A DNA stretch of 64,000 nucleotides from Amycolatopsis sp. NBRC 101858 (GCF_030269325.1 NZ_BSTD01000001.1:1752681-1816680), one strand, 5' to 3'; counted from the stretch's first letter, positions 43,860 through 53,821 are shown. Numbers and translations: made by a program. Notes: generated from the sequence alone by a model not told the origin.

Positions 43860-44978
43860 TCAGAAGCTCCGCTGCCAAGGCGGCGGAGTGCCGACCGGGC
43901 GGACGGTGAGGTTCGGGGCCGCGGTGACCGGCTGGACGTGCTGCAGGCCGAACGCCACCGCCGTCTCCGGCTGGCTCTGCGTCGCCGGCCGCACGCCCAG
44001 CTTCCGGGCCAGCAGGTCGGCCAGCAGCGGCATCCGGCTCGGCCCGCCGACGAGGTAGACGCCGGCGAGGCGGTCGGGCGTCAGGCCGGCGCGGTGGATC
44101 GTCGTCTCGAGGAGTTCCGCGCTGCGCAGCAAGCTGGGCCGCACCAGGGCTTCCAGCTCCGCCCGGGTGACCACGACGTCACCGAACGGCTCGGGCATCG
44201 GCACCGCCGTCTCCTGGTGGCGCGACAGGCTTTCCTTGGCGCCCTTGACGTCCTGCAGCAGGGCGCGCCGCTGGCGGCGTTCGGACTTCGTGCGCGGGCG
44301 GAGCAGGCCCTGCCACTGCGCCGGATCCGCGAAGGACACCGAGCGTCCGATGTGGACCAGAAGGGCCTGGTCGATGTCGAGGCTGCCGATGTCGGTCAGG
44401 CCGTCTTCGGCGAGCACGGCGAACCCGTGCGGCGTCATGCCGACGACCGCGCAGTCGAAGGTGCCGGCCCCGAGGTCGTAGACCCCGATCGGCCCACCGG
44501 CCCGGCCCCCGAGCGCGGCGTAGTGCGCCGCCGCGGCAACGGGTTCGGGCACCAGCCGGACATCACCGAAACCGGCCCTGGTCGCGGCGGTACGGAGGAT
44601 TTCGCGGCGGCCCGCGTCCCACCCGGCGGGGTGCGAGATCCGCACCTGGGCGGGCGGCCGGCCGAGCGCACGCCCGGCTTCCTCGCCGACCCGCCGCAGC
44701 ACCGCGGCGAAGGTGTCGGCGACCTCGAAGGTGTGCTCGCCGAGCTGGAGCGAGCCTTCGTCGATGCGCCGCTTCGGGTTGGCCTCGAACCGGCTCGGAT
44801 CAAGCCGGGCACGCCGTTCGGCCTCCTGGCCGGCGACGAGCAGCCCGGCATCGTTCACGCAGACGGCGGACGGCATGGTCACCGCCCCATCGATCTCAAC
44901 CGCCCACGGCGCCCGCCCGGCGGCGGAGACCACGGCAACGGTGCTGGAAGTCCCGAAGTCGATCGACAGCACATCCAC
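43860..44978 (-). CDS. Hsp70-like ATPase without a substrate-binding domain
   Basis: The 372-residue protein has the actin-like ATPase fold of DnaK: phosphate-1 DFGTSSTVAVV near residue 7, phosphate-2 DLGAGTFDCAVV near residue 168 and the adenosine motif YLVGGPSRMPLL near residue 309. It stops where the peptide-binding domain of DnaK would begin, leaving a short tail. Many actinomycetes carry such proteins. Client and role are unknown. Confidence 0.85.
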   Translation of the reverse strand: MDVLSIDFGTSSTVAVVSAAGRAPWAVEIDGAVTMPSAVCVNDAGLLVAGQEAERRARLDPSRFEANPKRRIDEGSLQLGEHTFEVADTFAAVLRRVGEEAGRALGRPPAQVRISHPAGWDAGRREILRTAATRAGFGDVRLVPEPVAAAAHYAALGGRAGGPIGVYDLGAGTFDCAVVGMTPHGFAVLAEDGLTDIGSLDIDQALLVHIGRSVSFADPAQWQGLLRPRTKSERRQRRALLQDVKGAKESLSRHQETAVPMPEPFGDVVVTRAELEALVRPSLLRSAELLETTIHRAGLTPDRLAGVYLVGGPSRMPLLADLLARKLGVRPATQSQPETAVAFGLQHVQPVTAAPNLTVRPVGTPPPWQRSF

Positions 44979-45005
44979 GCAGGTTCCCCTCCCACCGGCA
45001 TCGTC

Positions 45006-45152
45006 TCACGAGGCCAGGGGCGTCCCGCGATCAGGCGCGGACGTCTGCGGTCGCCCCCTGAGCGAGCCTCGCCCGCCGAGCGCCGTGATGTACCGGCGGA
45101 GCGTGTCCAGCTCCATCTGCCCGGGACCACCCTGCTCGAGCTGACTGATCCG
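45006..45152 (-). pseudogene. C-terminal remnant of an XRE-type helix-turn-helix protein
   Basis: The minus strand encodes RISQLEQGGPGQMELDTLRR then YITALGG and ends at TGA after 48 codons. This matches the recognition helix and following helix of XRE regulators and HigA-type antitoxins (consensus like GRVSQIE...DTLRRYVEALGG). A stop lies upstream in the same frame and no start fits. The N-terminal half is absent or frameshifted. With the terminator below it accounts for the 325-bp gap between the Hsp70-like and clpC genes. Confidence 0.65.
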
Positions 45153-45250
45153 CGGCCGTCTTGTCCGCCTTCACTTTCGCCCAGACCCCCTGCTTCCCGC
45201 GGATGCCGGTCGCAGCCCTTCACCACCGAGCCCGAAACCCGCCGGACGCA

Positions 45251-45286
45251 AGAAGGGCGGTTCCCCGGCCGGGGAACCGCCCTTCT
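45251..45286. terminator. 36-bp perfect palindrome downstream of clpC
   Basis: Bases 45251-45268 are the exact reverse complement of 45269-45286 (outer arm AGAAGGGCGGTTCCCC), giving a stem of at least 16 bp with a GGCC turn. It starts 19 bp after the clpC stop and lacks a T tract on that strand. Confidence 0.8.
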
Positions 45287-45304
45287 CACCTACTGCTCAG
45301 CCGA

Positions 45305-47860
45305 TCACTCGTTCTCGGCTTCGCCCTGCTCCTCGTGGCCCGCGCCGATGCTGACCGGCGGGGCGTCCGGGACCGACGACGGCTTGCGCTCACCGCGGAA
45401 GGTGAACCGGGCCTGGTCGTCCTTGTCCTCGGGGTTGCCGCTCCAGCCCTCGACGTCGACCAGGATGATCTGGCCGGGCTCGACCTCGCCGAAGAGGATC
45501 TTCTCCGACAGCTGGTCCTCGATCTCGCGCTGGATCGTGCGGCGCAGCGGCCGCGCGCCCAGCACCGGGTCGAAGCCGCGCTTGGCCAGCAGAGCCTTGG
45601 CCTTCGCCGTCAGCTCCAGCTCCATGTCCTTGGCCTTGAGCTGCTTCTCCACGCGGCCGATCATCAGGTCGACCATCATGATGATCTGGTCCTGCGTCAG
45701 CTGGTGGAACACGATGATGTCATCGATCCGGTTCAGGAACTCCGGGCGGAAATGCTTCTTCATTTCCTCGTTGACCTTCTGCTTCATCTTCTCGTACCGG
45801 GTGCCGGTGTCGTTGGACCCGGCGAACCCGAGCGAGACGGACTTCGAGATGTCCGACGTGCCCAGGTTGGACGTGAAGATGAGGACCGTGTTCTTGAAGT
45901 CGACCGTGCGACCCTGACCGTCGGTCAGGCGGCCGTCTTCCAGCACCTGCAGGAGCGTGTTGTAGATCTCCTGGTGCGCCTTCTCGATCTCGTCGAACAG
46001 GACCACCGAGAACGGCTTGCGACGCACCTTCTCCGTCAGCTGGCCGCCCTCTTCGTAGCCCACGTAGCCCGGAGGGGCGCCGAAGAGCCGCGAAGCGGTG
46101 TAGCGGTCGTGGAACTCGCCCATGTCGATCTGGATGAGCGCGTCGTCCTCGCCGAACAGGAACGCCGCCAGCGCCTTCGACAGCTCGGTCTTACCGACAC
46201 CGGACGGGCCGGCGAAGATGAACGAGCCCGACGGGCGCTTCGGGTCCTTCAGGCCGGCACGCGTACGGCGGATCGCCTGCGAGACGGCCTTGACCGCGTC
46301 CTCCTGGCCGATGATGCGCTTGTGGAGCTCGTCCTCCATGCGCAGCAGCCGGGTGGTCTCTTCCTCGGTCAGCTTGAACACCGGGATGCCGGTCCAGTTG
46401 GCCAGCACCTCCGCGATCTGCTCGTCGTCGACCTCGGCGACGACGTCGAGGTCGCCGTCCTTCCACTGCTTCTCCCGCTCGCCCTTCTGGCCGAGGAGGG
46501 TCTTCTCCTCGTCACGCAGGCGGGCGGCCCGCTCGAAGTCCTGCGCGTCGATCGCGGACTCCTTGTCGCGGCGCACGTTCGCGATCTTCTCGTCGAACTC
46601 GCGCAGGTCCGGCGGCGCGGTCATCCGGCGGATGCGCATCCGGGCGCCGGCCTCGTCGATCAGGTCGATCGCCTTGTCCGGGAGGAACCGGTCGTTGATG
46701 TACCGGTCCGCCAGGGTCGCGGCGGCGACCAGCGCCGAGTCGGTGATCGAGACGCGGTGGTGCGCCTCGTACCGGTCGCGCAGGCCCTTGAGGATCTCGA
46801 TCGTGTGCTCCAGCGACGGCTCGCCGACCTGGATCGGCTGGAACCGGCGCTCGAGGGCGGCGTCCTTCTCGATGTACTTGCGGTACTCCTCGAGCGTGGT
46901 CGCGCCGATCGTCTGCAGCTCACCGCGGGCCAGCATCGGCTTCAGGATCGAAGCCGCGTCGATCGCACCCTCGGCGGCACCCGCCCCGACCAGCGTGTGC
47001 AGCTCGTCGATGAACAGGATGATGTCGCCGCGGGTCTTGATCTCCTTGAGCACCTTCTTCAGGCGCTCTTCGAAGTCACCGCGGTAGCGGGAGCCGGCGA
47101 CCAGGGAGCCCAGGTCCAGCGTGTAGAGCTGCTTGTCCTTGAGCGTCTCGGGCACCTCGCCCTTGACGATGCTCTGGGCCAGGCCCTCGACGACGGCGGT
47201 CTTGCCGACGCCGGGCTCGCCGATGAGCACCGGGTTGTTCTTGGTGCGGCGAGACAGCACCTGCATGACCCGCTCGATCTCCTTGCCGCGCCCGATGACC
47301 GGGTCGAGCTTGCCCTCGCGGGCGAGCACGGTCATGTTGCGGCCGAACTGGTCCAGCACCAGCGACGACGACGGGGTGCCTTCACCACGGCCGCCGGAAC
47401 CGGTTTCGGTGGACTCCTTGCCCTGGTAACCCGAGAGCAGCTGCAGCACCTGCTGGCGGACCCGGTTGAGGTCCGCTCCCAGCTTGACCAGGACCTGCGC
47501 GGCGACGCCCTCGCCCTCGCGGATCAGGCCGAGCAGGATGTGCTCGGTGCCGATGTAGTTGTGGCCGAGCTGCAGCGCTTCGCGCAGCGACAGCTCCAGC
47601 ACCTTCTTCGCCCGCGGCGTGAACGGGATGTGCCCGCTCGGCGCCTGCTGGCCCTGGCCGATGATCTCTTCGACCTGCTGGCGCACGCCCTCCAGGGCGA
47701 TGCCCAGCGACTCCAGCGCCTTGGCGGCGACACCCTCACCCTCGTGGATCAGACCCAGGAGGATGTGCTCGGTGCCGATGTAGTTGTGGTTGAGCATCCT
47801 GGCCTCTTCTTGAGCCAGGACGACCACCCGCCTCGCGCGGTCGGTGAACCTCTCAAACAT
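45305..47860 (-). CDS. clpC: ATP-dependent Clp protease ATP-binding subunit ClpC
   Basis: ClpC unfolds proteins and feeds them to ClpP. The 851 residues carry two N-terminal repeats ([20 protein letters not shown] and [20 protein letters not shown]), a first AAA domain (GEPGVGKTA), a UVR-like middle domain, a second AAA domain (GPSGVGKTE) and the LGF loop in [10 protein letters not shown] that docks ClpP. The ATG opening [11 protein letters not shown], five bases after GAGGGAG, is preferred to a GTG two codons earlier. Orthologue of clpC1 (Rv3596c), again close to lsr2 and lysS. Confidence 0.97.
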   Translation of the reverse strand: MFERFTDRARRVVVLAQEEARMLNHNYIGTEHILLGLIHEGEGVAAKALESLGIALEGVRQQVEEIIGQGQQAPSGHIPFTPRAKKVLELSLREALQLGHNYIGTEHILLGLIREGEGVAAQVLVKLGADLNRVRQQVLQLLSGYQGKESTETGSGGRGEGTPSSSLVLDQFGRNMTVLAREGKLDPVIGRGKEIERVMQVLSRRTKNNPVLIGEPGVGKTAVVEGLAQSIVKGEVPETLKDKQLYTLDLGSLVAGSRYRGDFEERLKKVLKEIKTRGDIILFIDELHTLVGAGAAEGAIDAASILKPMLARGELQTIGATTLEEYRKYIEKDAALERRFQPIQVGEPSLEHTIEILKGLRDRYEAHHRVSITDSALVAAATLADRYINDRFLPDKAIDLIDEAGARMRIRRMTAPPDLREFDEKIANVRRDKESAIDAQDFERAARLRDEEKTLLGQKGEREKQWKDGDLDVVAEVDDEQIAEVLANWTGIPVFKLTEEETTRLLRMEDELHKRIIGQEDAVKAVSQAIRRTRAGLKDPKRPSGSFIFAGPSGVGKTELSKALAAFLFGEDDALIQIDMGEFHDRYTASRLFGAPPGYVGYEEGGQLTEKVRRKPFSVVLFDEIEKAHQEIYNTLLQVLEDGRLTDGQGRTVDFKNTVLIFTSNLGTSDISKSVSLGFAGSNDTGTRYEKMKQKVNEEMKKHFRPEFLNRIDDIIVFHQLTQDQIIMMVDLMIGRVEKQLKAKDMELELTAKAKALLAKRGFDPVLGARPLRRTIQREIEDQLSEKILFGEVEPGQIILVDVEGWSGNPEDKDDQARFTFRGERKPSSVPDAPPVSIGAGHEEQGEAENE

Positions 47861-47895
47861 GTGCACTCCCTCGACTGCTGCGCCGGCGGCCCGTT

Positions 47896-47944
47896 ATCCA
47901 TCGTGCTTTCACCGCGATGGATTCAGCACCGTGAGACCACTCTA
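47896..47944 (-). promoter_or_regulatory. clpC promoter -10 and leader hairpin
   Basis: Read on the minus strand, TAGAGT (47939-47944) fits a -10 box and implies a leader of about 70 nt. Within it ATCCATCG (47896-47903) and CGATGGAT (47915-47922) form a perfect 8-bp hairpin. The rest of the 345-bp gap to the next gene holds only the iron box described separately. Confidence 0.4.
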
Positions 47945-48175
47945 GTAGCCAACTGGTAGCGCTGGCGTACCACTACGGCTGTTCGCGGTCTTTTCCGCAC
48001 CCGGACGTGGGGTGTTCCGGGTGCTTCCATCATCAGGTTGCCCTGCACCTTTACGTCAACCCCAACGTGCGGGCGGCCACCCGGATTCCGCCATCCGCGC
48101 GGTGTCCGCTCACCGCGAACAGGTCCGCAACCTGGGAGTGACCGGGGTGACGGCCACCCGATCGGCGGAGTCCTG

Positions 48176-48194
48176 TTAGGTTAGGCAGACCTAA
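48176..48194 (+). promoter_or_regulatory. IdeR/DtxR-type iron box
   Basis: TTAGGTTAGGCAGACCTAA matches the 19-bp actinobacterial iron box (TTAGGTTAGGCTAACCTAA) at 17 positions. It ends 11 bp before the start codon of the FhuF-like gene and abuts its AAGGAGG site. Repression by iron-loaded IdeR is expected. Confidence 0.85.
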
Positions 48195-48205
48195 GGAGGA
48201 CGCCG

Positions 48206-48967
48206 TTGACGCAGCCGAGCACCCGCGAGACAGCGGACGGCCTCGCGCCGTCCCTGCGGCGGCTCGACCTGCGGCGGGACGTCCCACCAGGCTGGATCCG
48301 CTGCTCGGCGGTCCCTTTCGCCGAGTGGCACACACGCCTGACCGGCTGGCTGCGGCGCGAGTACGGCGAGGCACCGCCCCGGACCGCCGACGCGTACCTG
48401 ATCGCGTGGTACCTGCACGTCCCGGCCCAGGTCGGCGCGCTCCTGCTGCACCACGAACGGCGGGTGCCCTCGCTCCGGCCCGCGGACCTGGCCTTCCGCC
48501 TCGGCGCCGGTCAGCCGTACCCGGACGCGCTGGCGGTGCTCGGCGACGAGTTCTGCTGCCTGCCGACCGACCCGGCGTCGGACGCCCGGGGAGCGACGGT
48601 GGTCCGCGACGAGCGAGCCCTGGCGGCGGTCCTCCGGGCCCGCTACACGGCACACGCGGCCCAGTTCGTGCAGGCCTACGGGCCGCACAGCCGCTTCGGC
48701 CGCCGGACGCTCTGGGCCGCGGCGACCGACGCCCTGGAGAACGCCCTGTGGGGAGCGGGCCGGGCGGGCGGCACGCCGGAGGCGGAGGGCGCCGGCGTCG
48801 CCGACGCGGCCCTGGTGCTCGACGAGCGGTACCCGCCGCTGACCTCGGCCTCGACGTTGCGCCTGGCGGACCGCGAGTGGACGCGGCGGCGCGAGAGCTG
48901 CTGCTTTTCGTACCTGCTCCCGGCGGAGCCGGAGTGCGACGGCTGCCCGCGCACCTGTTCCCGCTGA
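48206..48967 (+). CDS. FhuF-like ferric-siderophore reductase
   Basis: The TTG start, seven bases after AAGGAGG, gives 253 residues. The C-terminus holds the FhuF-type 2Fe-2S motif: a Cys pair in ESCCFSYLL followed by ECDGC about ten residues on. FhuF reduces ferric siderophores in the cytoplasm to release iron. The iron box in front of it supports this role. No siderophore uptake genes lie in the window. An extra Cys follows in PRTCSR. Confidence 0.85.
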   Translation: MTQPSTRETADGLAPSLRRLDLRRDVPPGWIRCSAVPFAEWHTRLTGWLRREYGEAPPRTADAYLIAWYLHVPAQVGALLLHHERRVPSLRPADLAFRLGAGQPYPDALAVLGDEFCCLPTDPASDARGATVVRDERALAAVLRARYTAHAAQFVQAYGPHSRFGRRTLWAAATDALENALWGAGRAGGTPEAEGAGVADAALVLDERYPPLTSASTLRLADREWTRRRESCCFSYLLPAEPECDGCPRTCSR

Positions 48968-48971
48968 GCGG

Positions 48972-49541
48972 TCAGCGCGGCCAGCTTGGGTCGCGCCCGG
49001 AGGCCCCCAGAGCCCGCGCCAACGCCGGCGCGTCCGCGGCCACCTCCACCACAGGCCCGTAGACCCCCATCGACCGCGCCTGCTCGCCCATCGCCATCGC
49101 GGACTCGTGCACCGCGGTCGCCGCTTCCGGCGCGCAGGCGACCTCCTGGCCGCTCGCCCGGGCCAGGTCCCAGCCGTGCAGGACGAACTCGCCCAGCACC
49201 ATGTCGCCGACCACCGACGACGGCATCCGCGCCGTCCCCAGCGCCGTCATGCCGTCCCACGCCGACGGCGCCCCGAAGACGTCCACGAGCGTCTCCGTCT
49301 GCTTCTCCAGCGCCGCGCGCCAGTCGTCGGTCACCAGCGCCGACTCCGCCTCGCCCGCACCCGGCGACGGCGGGTCCTCGCGGCGTCCCGCGGCGACGAG
49401 CCACGGCCCCCAGTAGAGAAGGTGGTTGAGCAGCCCGCGGACGTCGTAGCCGGCGCACGGCGTCGGGGCGGACAGGTCGGCCACGGCGTCGGCAACCCTC
49501 AGGAACTCGGCCGCGGCGGGCCGCAGCAACTCGGCAGTCAT
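48972..49541 (-). CDS. TIGR03086-type DinB-like metal-binding protein
   Basis: From the ATG at 49541 the protein has 189 residues and the actinobacterial mycothiol-dependent/DinB-like four-helix fold. TPCAGYDVRGLLNHLLYW carries a first His, and GEFVLHGWDLARASGQ carries the His of the metal site; the third ligand is less clear. Many relatives are mycothiol-linked transferases of unknown substrate. It is divergent from an AraC regulator and could be its target. Confidence 0.8.
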   Translation of the reverse strand: MTAELLRPAAAEFLRVADAVADLSAPTPCAGYDVRGLLNHLLYWGPWLVAAGRREDPPSPGAGEAESALVTDDWRAALEKQTETLVDVFGAPSAWDGMTALGTARMPSSVVGDMVLGEFVLHGWDLARASGQEVACAPEAATAVHESAMAMGEQARSMGVYGPVVEVAADAPALARALGASGRDPSWPR

Positions 49542-49597
49542 CCCGCGATCCAATCCGCCCGGCCGGGACGCCGTCTTGAAGGAACGCGACAGCTACC

Positions 49598-50440
49598 GTG
49601 GACGACGTGGGCGAGCACCGGATCCCGCGCGGCATCGTGGCCGAGGCCACCGCGCGCACGATGTTCACGCTGACCAGGCACGCGCCCGCACCCGAACTGG
49701 CCGAGTTCGTCGAATACCACTGGGTGCTGCACTGGGACCGGCGTGGCAAACCGCCCCACGAACAGCGCGTGCTGCCGAACCTCTCGGTGCACGCGACGTT
49801 CTTCCCCGGCGCGTCCGGGGTGTACGGCCCGATGCACGACGTCTTTTCCCACCGCCTCGAAGGCCGCGTCCAGGGCTTGGGCGTGCGTTTCCGGCCCGGG
49901 TGCTTCCGCGCGTTCCTCGATGGCCCGGTGAGTGACATCGCCGACCGCACTGTCCCGCTCGTGGACGTTTTCGGGCCGAGGGTGATCGAAGCCGCGGAAT
50001 CGGTGCAGATCGCGACCGATGACGCGCAAATGGTCCGCACGATCGACAACTTGCTGATCGCAAATCGCGCCGGGCTGTCGATCGCCGCCCGGCGGGCCGC
50101 GGAAGCCGTGGAATCAATCGCGCGGGATCCGGGAATTACCCGGGTGGCGCAACTGTGCGCGGATACTGGACTAACCACCCGGTCAGTGCAGCGACTGTTC
50201 GCCGAACACGTCGGCTGCACGCCCAAGTGGGCGATCCGGATATACCGCCTCAACGACGCCGCGCAGCGGATCGCCGCGGAAGGAGAGCCGGATTACGCCG
50301 GTCTGGCGGTTCGACTGGGCTATAGCGACCAGTCGCACTTCATCCGCGATTTCCGGGCGGTGACGGGTCAGCCGCCCGGCGAGTACGCCCGGACGGCCGG
50401 GGCGGACACCGAACGGACACCGGACAACGATCGGACATGA
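49598..50440 (+). CDS. AraC-family transcriptional regulator
   Basis: The 280-residue protein has a C-terminal double helix-turn-helix (TRVAQLCADTGLTTRSVQRL about residues 175-195, then LAVRLGYSDQSHFIRDFRAV). The N-terminal domain resembles the DUF6597-type sensor of AraC proteins (ELAEFVEYHWVLHWD). GTG start. It is divergent from the DinB-like gene. The effector is unknown. Confidence 0.9.
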   Translation: MDDVGEHRIPRGIVAEATARTMFTLTRHAPAPELAEFVEYHWVLHWDRRGKPPHEQRVLPNLSVHATFFPGASGVYGPMHDVFSHRLEGRVQGLGVRFRPGCFRAFLDGPVSDIADRTVPLVDVFGPRVIEAAESVQIATDDAQMVRTIDNLLIANRAGLSIAARRAAEAVESIARDPGITRVAQLCADTGLTTRSVQRLFAEHVGCTPKWAIRIYRLNDAAQRIAAEGEPDYAGLAVRLGYSDQSHFIRDFRAVTGQPPGEYARTAGADTERTPDNDRT

Positions 50441-50445
50441 ACAAA

Positions 50446-50471
50446 GCCGCCGGGCGAATTCGCCCGGCGGC
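50446..50471. terminator. 26-bp perfect palindrome between AraC and lsr2 genes
   Basis: GCCGCCGGGCGAA (50446-50458) is directly followed by its reverse complement (50459-50471). It sits 6 bp after the AraC stop, with lsr2 converging from the other side. Confidence 0.75.
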
Positions 50472-50548
50472 CCTCGGCTGAACCCCGCTTCGAGGAGTTT
50501 CCCCAGTCATCCCGGTGACCTGCGGCCACCCGGAGAGCTGAAGGATCC

Positions 50549-50899
50549 TCAGTTCTTCTTGTGGTAGGCCTCGACGACCTCGGACGGGATCCGGCCCCGG
50601 TCCGAAACGGCGTAACCGTTCTTGCGCGCCCACGCCCGAATGGCCTGGTTCTGCTCGCGGTCGACAGCGGCGGGACGCGCGGACCCCTTACCCGAGACCG
50701 GGCGCACCGAAGCGCGCTTGCGGCCACCCGCACGACGCGCGTGCTCGACATACTGGGCGAGGGCGTCCCGCAGCTCCTCGGCGTTATCCGAAGAGAGATC
50801 GATCTGGTAGCTGACGCCGTCCAAACCGAACTCGACGGTCTCTTCCGCCTCACTGCCGTCGAGGTCGTCGACCAGCGAGACGAGCACCTTCTGTGCCAT
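50549..50899 (-). CDS. lsr2: Nucleoid-associated protein Lsr2
   Basis: Lsr2 bridges AT-rich DNA and silences acquired genes in actinobacteria. The 116 residues show the dimerisation domain ([20 protein letters not shown]) and the DNA-binding domain with the AT-hook-like Arg-Gly-Arg in [18 protein letters not shown]. The leader (50900-50973) holds a CGGGGC/GCCCCG hairpin (50939-50952). A TAATGT -10 candidate lies at 50974-50979 in an AT-rich pocket, a place where Lsr2 could bind its own promoter. Gene order clpC-lsr2-lysS is conserved. Confidence 0.97.
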   Translation of the reverse strand: MAQKVLVSLVDDLDGSEAEETVEFGLDGVSYQIDLSSDNAEELRDALAQYVEHARRAGGRKRASVRPVSGKGSARPAAVDREQNQAIRAWARKNGYAVSDRGRIPSEVVEAYHKKN

Positions 50900-51045
50900 C
50901 CGATTCCTCCTGCGGGGACTTGCGCAATGATCTGGTTACGGGGCGAGCCCCGGGACAGAAGTCTTTGTCTAGAACATTAGTACCCGCTTCTGGGGGACAG
51001 CGCAAATCTCATATGGATAACCGACGGCTATCCCACACGGCCGGG

Positions 51046-52557
51046 TTATTCAGGTCGCACGAGCGGGAAGAGGATCGTCTCCCGGATACCGAGACCGGTC
51101 AGCGCCATGAGGAGCCGGTCGACTCCCATTCCGACGCCGCCGCTCGGCGGCATTCCGTACTCCAGCGCCCGCAGGAAATCCTCGTCGAGACGCATGGCTT
51201 CGCTATCACCCTGTGCGGCCAGCAGTGACTGTTCGGTGAGCCGTTCCCGTTCGACGACCGGATCGACCAGCTCGGAGTATCCGGTGGCGAGTTCGAATCC
51301 GCGCACGTAGAGGTCCCACTTCTCGGCCACCCCGGCCCGCGAGCGGTGCTGCCTCGTCAATGGGGACGTCTCCAACGGAAAATCACGGACAAACGTGGGG
51401 GCGTGCAGGTGATCCCCGACGAGGTGTTCCCACAGTTCCTCGACCAGCTTCCCGTGACCCAGCTTCGGATCCACTTCCAGGCCCCTGGCCTGCGCGAATC
51501 CGTGCAGTTTGGCGGCGGGCGTCTCCGGGGTCACCTCTTCGCCGAGGGAATCGGACAACGACTCGTACATTCCGAGTGTGGTCCATTCGCCGGACAGGTC
51601 GTACTCCGAACCGTCGGGCAGGGTGACGACCTGGGTGTCCAGCACCGCCTGCGCGGCCTCCTGGATCAGCTCGCGCGTCATCACCGCATTCGTGTCGTAA
51701 GTGGCGTACGCCTCGTAGTACTCGAGCATCGCGAACTCCGGCGAGTGCGAGGAGTCACTGCCCTCGTTCCGGAAGTTGCGGTTGATCTCGAAGACCTTCT
51801 CGATACCGCCGACGACGCAGCGCTTGAGGTAGAGCTCCGGCGCGATCCGCAGGAACAGTTCCATGTCGAACGCGTTCGAGTGCGTGACGAACGGGCGGGC
51901 CGCGGCGCCGCCGTGCAGCGTCTGCAGCATCGGCGTCTCGACCTCGGTGAACCCGCGGCGGTGGAACGACTCCCGCAGCGACCGGACCACGCCGGCGCGC
52001 GTGCGCACGACGTCCCGCGCGCGCGGGCGCATGATGAGGTCGACGTAGCGCTGGCGGATCCGCGTTTCCTCGGCCAGGTCCTTGAAGGCGTTGGGCAGCG
52101 GCCGCAGCGCCTTCGACGTGATGCGCCACGCGTCGGCCATCACGGACAGCTCGCCGCGCTTGGACGTGATGACCTCACCCTGCACGAACACGTGGTCGCC
52201 GAGGTCGACGTCGGACTTCCACGCCGCCAGCGCGTCCTCGCCGACCTTCGCCAGGCTGATCATGGCCTGCAGCTCGGTGCCGTCGCCCTCGCGGAGGCTG
52301 GCGAAGCACAGCTTGCCCGTGTTGCGCAGGAACATCACCCGGCCGGTGACGCCGACGGTCTCGCCGGTGGCGGTGTCGACGGGCAGCCCTTCGTGCGCCG
52401 CGCGCACCTCGGCGAGCGAGTGCGTGCGGGGGACCTCGACCGGGTAGGGATCGATACCCTCCGCGAGGATCCGGTCGCGCTTCTCCCGGCGCACCCGCAT
52501 CTGCTCGGGCAGTTCGTCTTCGGCGGGCTCGCTGGTGGGAGGGGGCTTTTCGGTCAT
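51046..52557 (-). CDS. lysS: Lysyl-tRNA synthetase (class II)
   Basis: The 503-residue enzyme has the N-terminal OB-fold anticodon domain ([20 protein letters not shown]) and the class II motifs: motif 1 around FTEVETPML, motif 2 INRNFRNEG and motif 3 [15 protein letters not shown] near the C-terminus. There is no Shine-Dalgarno sequence. A TACGCT hexamer (52568-52573) about ten bases before the ATG suggests a nearly leaderless mRNA. It corresponds to M. tuberculosis lysS (Rv3598c). Confidence 0.97.
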   Translation of the reverse strand: MTEKPPPTSEPAEDELPEQMRVRREKRDRILAEGIDPYPVEVPRTHSLAEVRAAHEGLPVDTATGETVGVTGRVMFLRNTGKLCFASLREGDGTELQAMISLAKVGEDALAAWKSDVDLGDHVFVQGEVITSKRGELSVMADAWRITSKALRPLPNAFKDLAEETRIRQRYVDLIMRPRARDVVRTRAGVVRSLRESFHRRGFTEVETPMLQTLHGGAAARPFVTHSNAFDMELFLRIAPELYLKRCVVGGIEKVFEINRNFRNEGSDSSHSPEFAMLEYYEAYATYDTNAVMTRELIQEAAQAVLDTQVVTLPDGSEYDLSGEWTTLGMYESLSDSLGEEVTPETPAAKLHGFAQARGLEVDPKLGHGKLVEELWEHLVGDHLHAPTFVRDFPLETSPLTRQHRSRAGVAEKWDLYVRGFELATGYSELVDPVVERERLTEQSLLAAQGDSEAMRLDEDFLRALEYGMPPSGGVGMGVDRLLMALTGLGIRETILFPLVRPE

Positions 52558-52633
52558 GGCCCATAGCGTACGAACCCGGCTGAACGCTACGCCAACCGGA
52601 TTACCTTTCCTTTCCGTCCATTAACCTGGGCTC

Positions 52634-53386
52634 GTGAGTGATCCCACACGTGCCCGGCGGGCGTCTTCCTTCGGCAGCCGGGCGGCCGCGTACGCCGAGC
52701 ACCGGCCCGACTACCCGCGGGAAGCGATCGAATGGGGCCTTTCGGGCGCCAGCGGAACCCCGCGCCGGGTCCTCGATCTGGGCGCCGGAACGGGCAAGCT
52801 CACCCTCGGCCTGGCCGCGCTCGGGCTCGCCGTCACCGCGGTCGAACCCGACCCGGAAATGCGCGCCGAACTGGGGCGAGTGGTGCCCTCGGCGACGTCC
52901 CTGGCGGGCCAGGCGGAACGAATCCCGCTGCCCGACGGCGAAGTCGACGCGGTTTTCGTGGGCCAGGCGTTCCATTGGTTCGACGTGCCCGTGGCGATGA
53001 CGGAGATCGCGCGCGTGCTCCGCCCGGGCGGCGTCCTGGTGCCGATGTGGAACTACGAAGACGATTCGGTGCCGTGGGTCGCGGAGTTCGGCAATCTCGG
53101 CCGGACCGGCGTGAGCCGCGTCTGGACCGACGGCGAGCGGGCACCCGCCACGCACCCCGAGTTCGAACCGTTCGAAAGCCGCACGTTTCACCATGTGCAA
53201 CGGCGCACCGCGGAAAGCCTCGTCGAAACGATCGCCACGCATTCGCACATGATCGTCGCGGATCCGGCGGAGGCGGCCGCCGGACTGGCGGAGATCCGCC
53301 GGTTCCTCGCCGCGAACCCGCACACGGCGTCCGGCGAGTTCGACCTGCCGTTGCGCACCTGGGTGTTCCGCGCCCGGCGGTCTTGA
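52634..53386 (+). CDS. Class I SAM-dependent methyltransferase
   Basis: The 250-residue protein has the SAM-binding motif I VLDLGAGTGKLTLGLA near residue 46, the acidic residue of VTAVEPDPEM and the AVFVGQAFHWFDVP post-motif. It belongs to the UbiE/ArsM-like group often annotated as Methyltransf_11. The substrate is unknown. GTG start, divergent from lysS. Confidence 0.87.
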   Translation: MSDPTRARRASSFGSRAAAYAEHRPDYPREAIEWGLSGASGTPRRVLDLGAGTGKLTLGLAALGLAVTAVEPDPEMRAELGRVVPSATSLAGQAERIPLPDGEVDAVFVGQAFHWFDVPVAMTEIARVLRPGGVLVPMWNYEDDSVPWVAEFGNLGRTGVSRVWTDGERAPATHPEFEPFESRTFHHVQRRTAESLVETIATHSHMIVADPAEAAAGLAEIRRFLAANPHTASGEFDLPLRTWVFRARRS

Positions 53387-53419
53387 CCTCGAGCGAAGTC
53401 GAGGTTCGATACTGCGGTC

Positions 53420-53821
53420 ATGCCTGGGAAATCGTTGGGGCGAGCACTGATCTCGCTGACTTCACTCGTCACGGCGGTGGGCCCGTACCGCGCCGACTGG
53501 AACGAAACGCACGTCAAGAACCCCGCTTGGCCACCGCACGCGAAGTTCCACAATGGGCAGACGATGAGCCTGGGACTGGCCTTGGGCGTCACGAGCCTGT
53601 GGCAGCTGTGGCGGCGGCCGACCCGGGAAGGTCTCGACGCCGGGGCCGCGCTGGCGTCGCTGTACTGGCTGACGCAGATCTCGGCGCTGGCCTACCCGGG
53701 GTCGAAGGCGGTGGATCCGCCGGGGACGGCCAAGTTCCCCCAGGCCGTGGTGGCCTTCCCGGCGTTGGCGGTGACCGCGCTGGGGTACGTCCTGGAGCGG
53801 CGGCGCCTGGCCAAGGGCTGA
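53420..53821 (+). CDS. Small membrane protein (DUF6640-like)
   Basis: The 133-residue protein has about four hydrophobic segments: LISLTSLVTAVGPY, the helix after HAKFHNGQTMSLGLALGVTS, AALASLYWLTQISALAY and VVAFPALAVTALGYVL. The conserved-looking PHAKFHNGQ motif lies between helices 1 and 2. It resembles acetyltransferase-labelled DUF6640 proteins; function unknown. It ends 27 bp from the convergent coaX. Confidence 0.65.
   Translation: MPGKSLGRALISLTSLVTAVGPYRADWNETHVKNPAWPPHAKFHNGQTMSLGLALGVTSLWQLWRRPTREGLDAGAALASLYWLTQISALAYPGSKAVDPPGTAKFPQAVVAFPALAVTALGYVLERRRLAKG

Noticed and set aside
45161..47959. 932-codon open frame opposite clpC
   Set aside because: Antisense shadow of clpC, with no domain and a biased Val/Leu/Asp/Arg composition.
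47945..47985. ClgR-type operator in front of clpC
   Set aside because: The GCG/CGC pieces near 47959-47970 have the wrong spacing for the ClgR motif as I know it; only a short imperfect palindrome remains.
48073..48165. Imperfect direct repeat GGCCACCCG in the gap before the FhuF-like gene
   Set aside because: Two short GC-rich matches are expected by chance in this composition.
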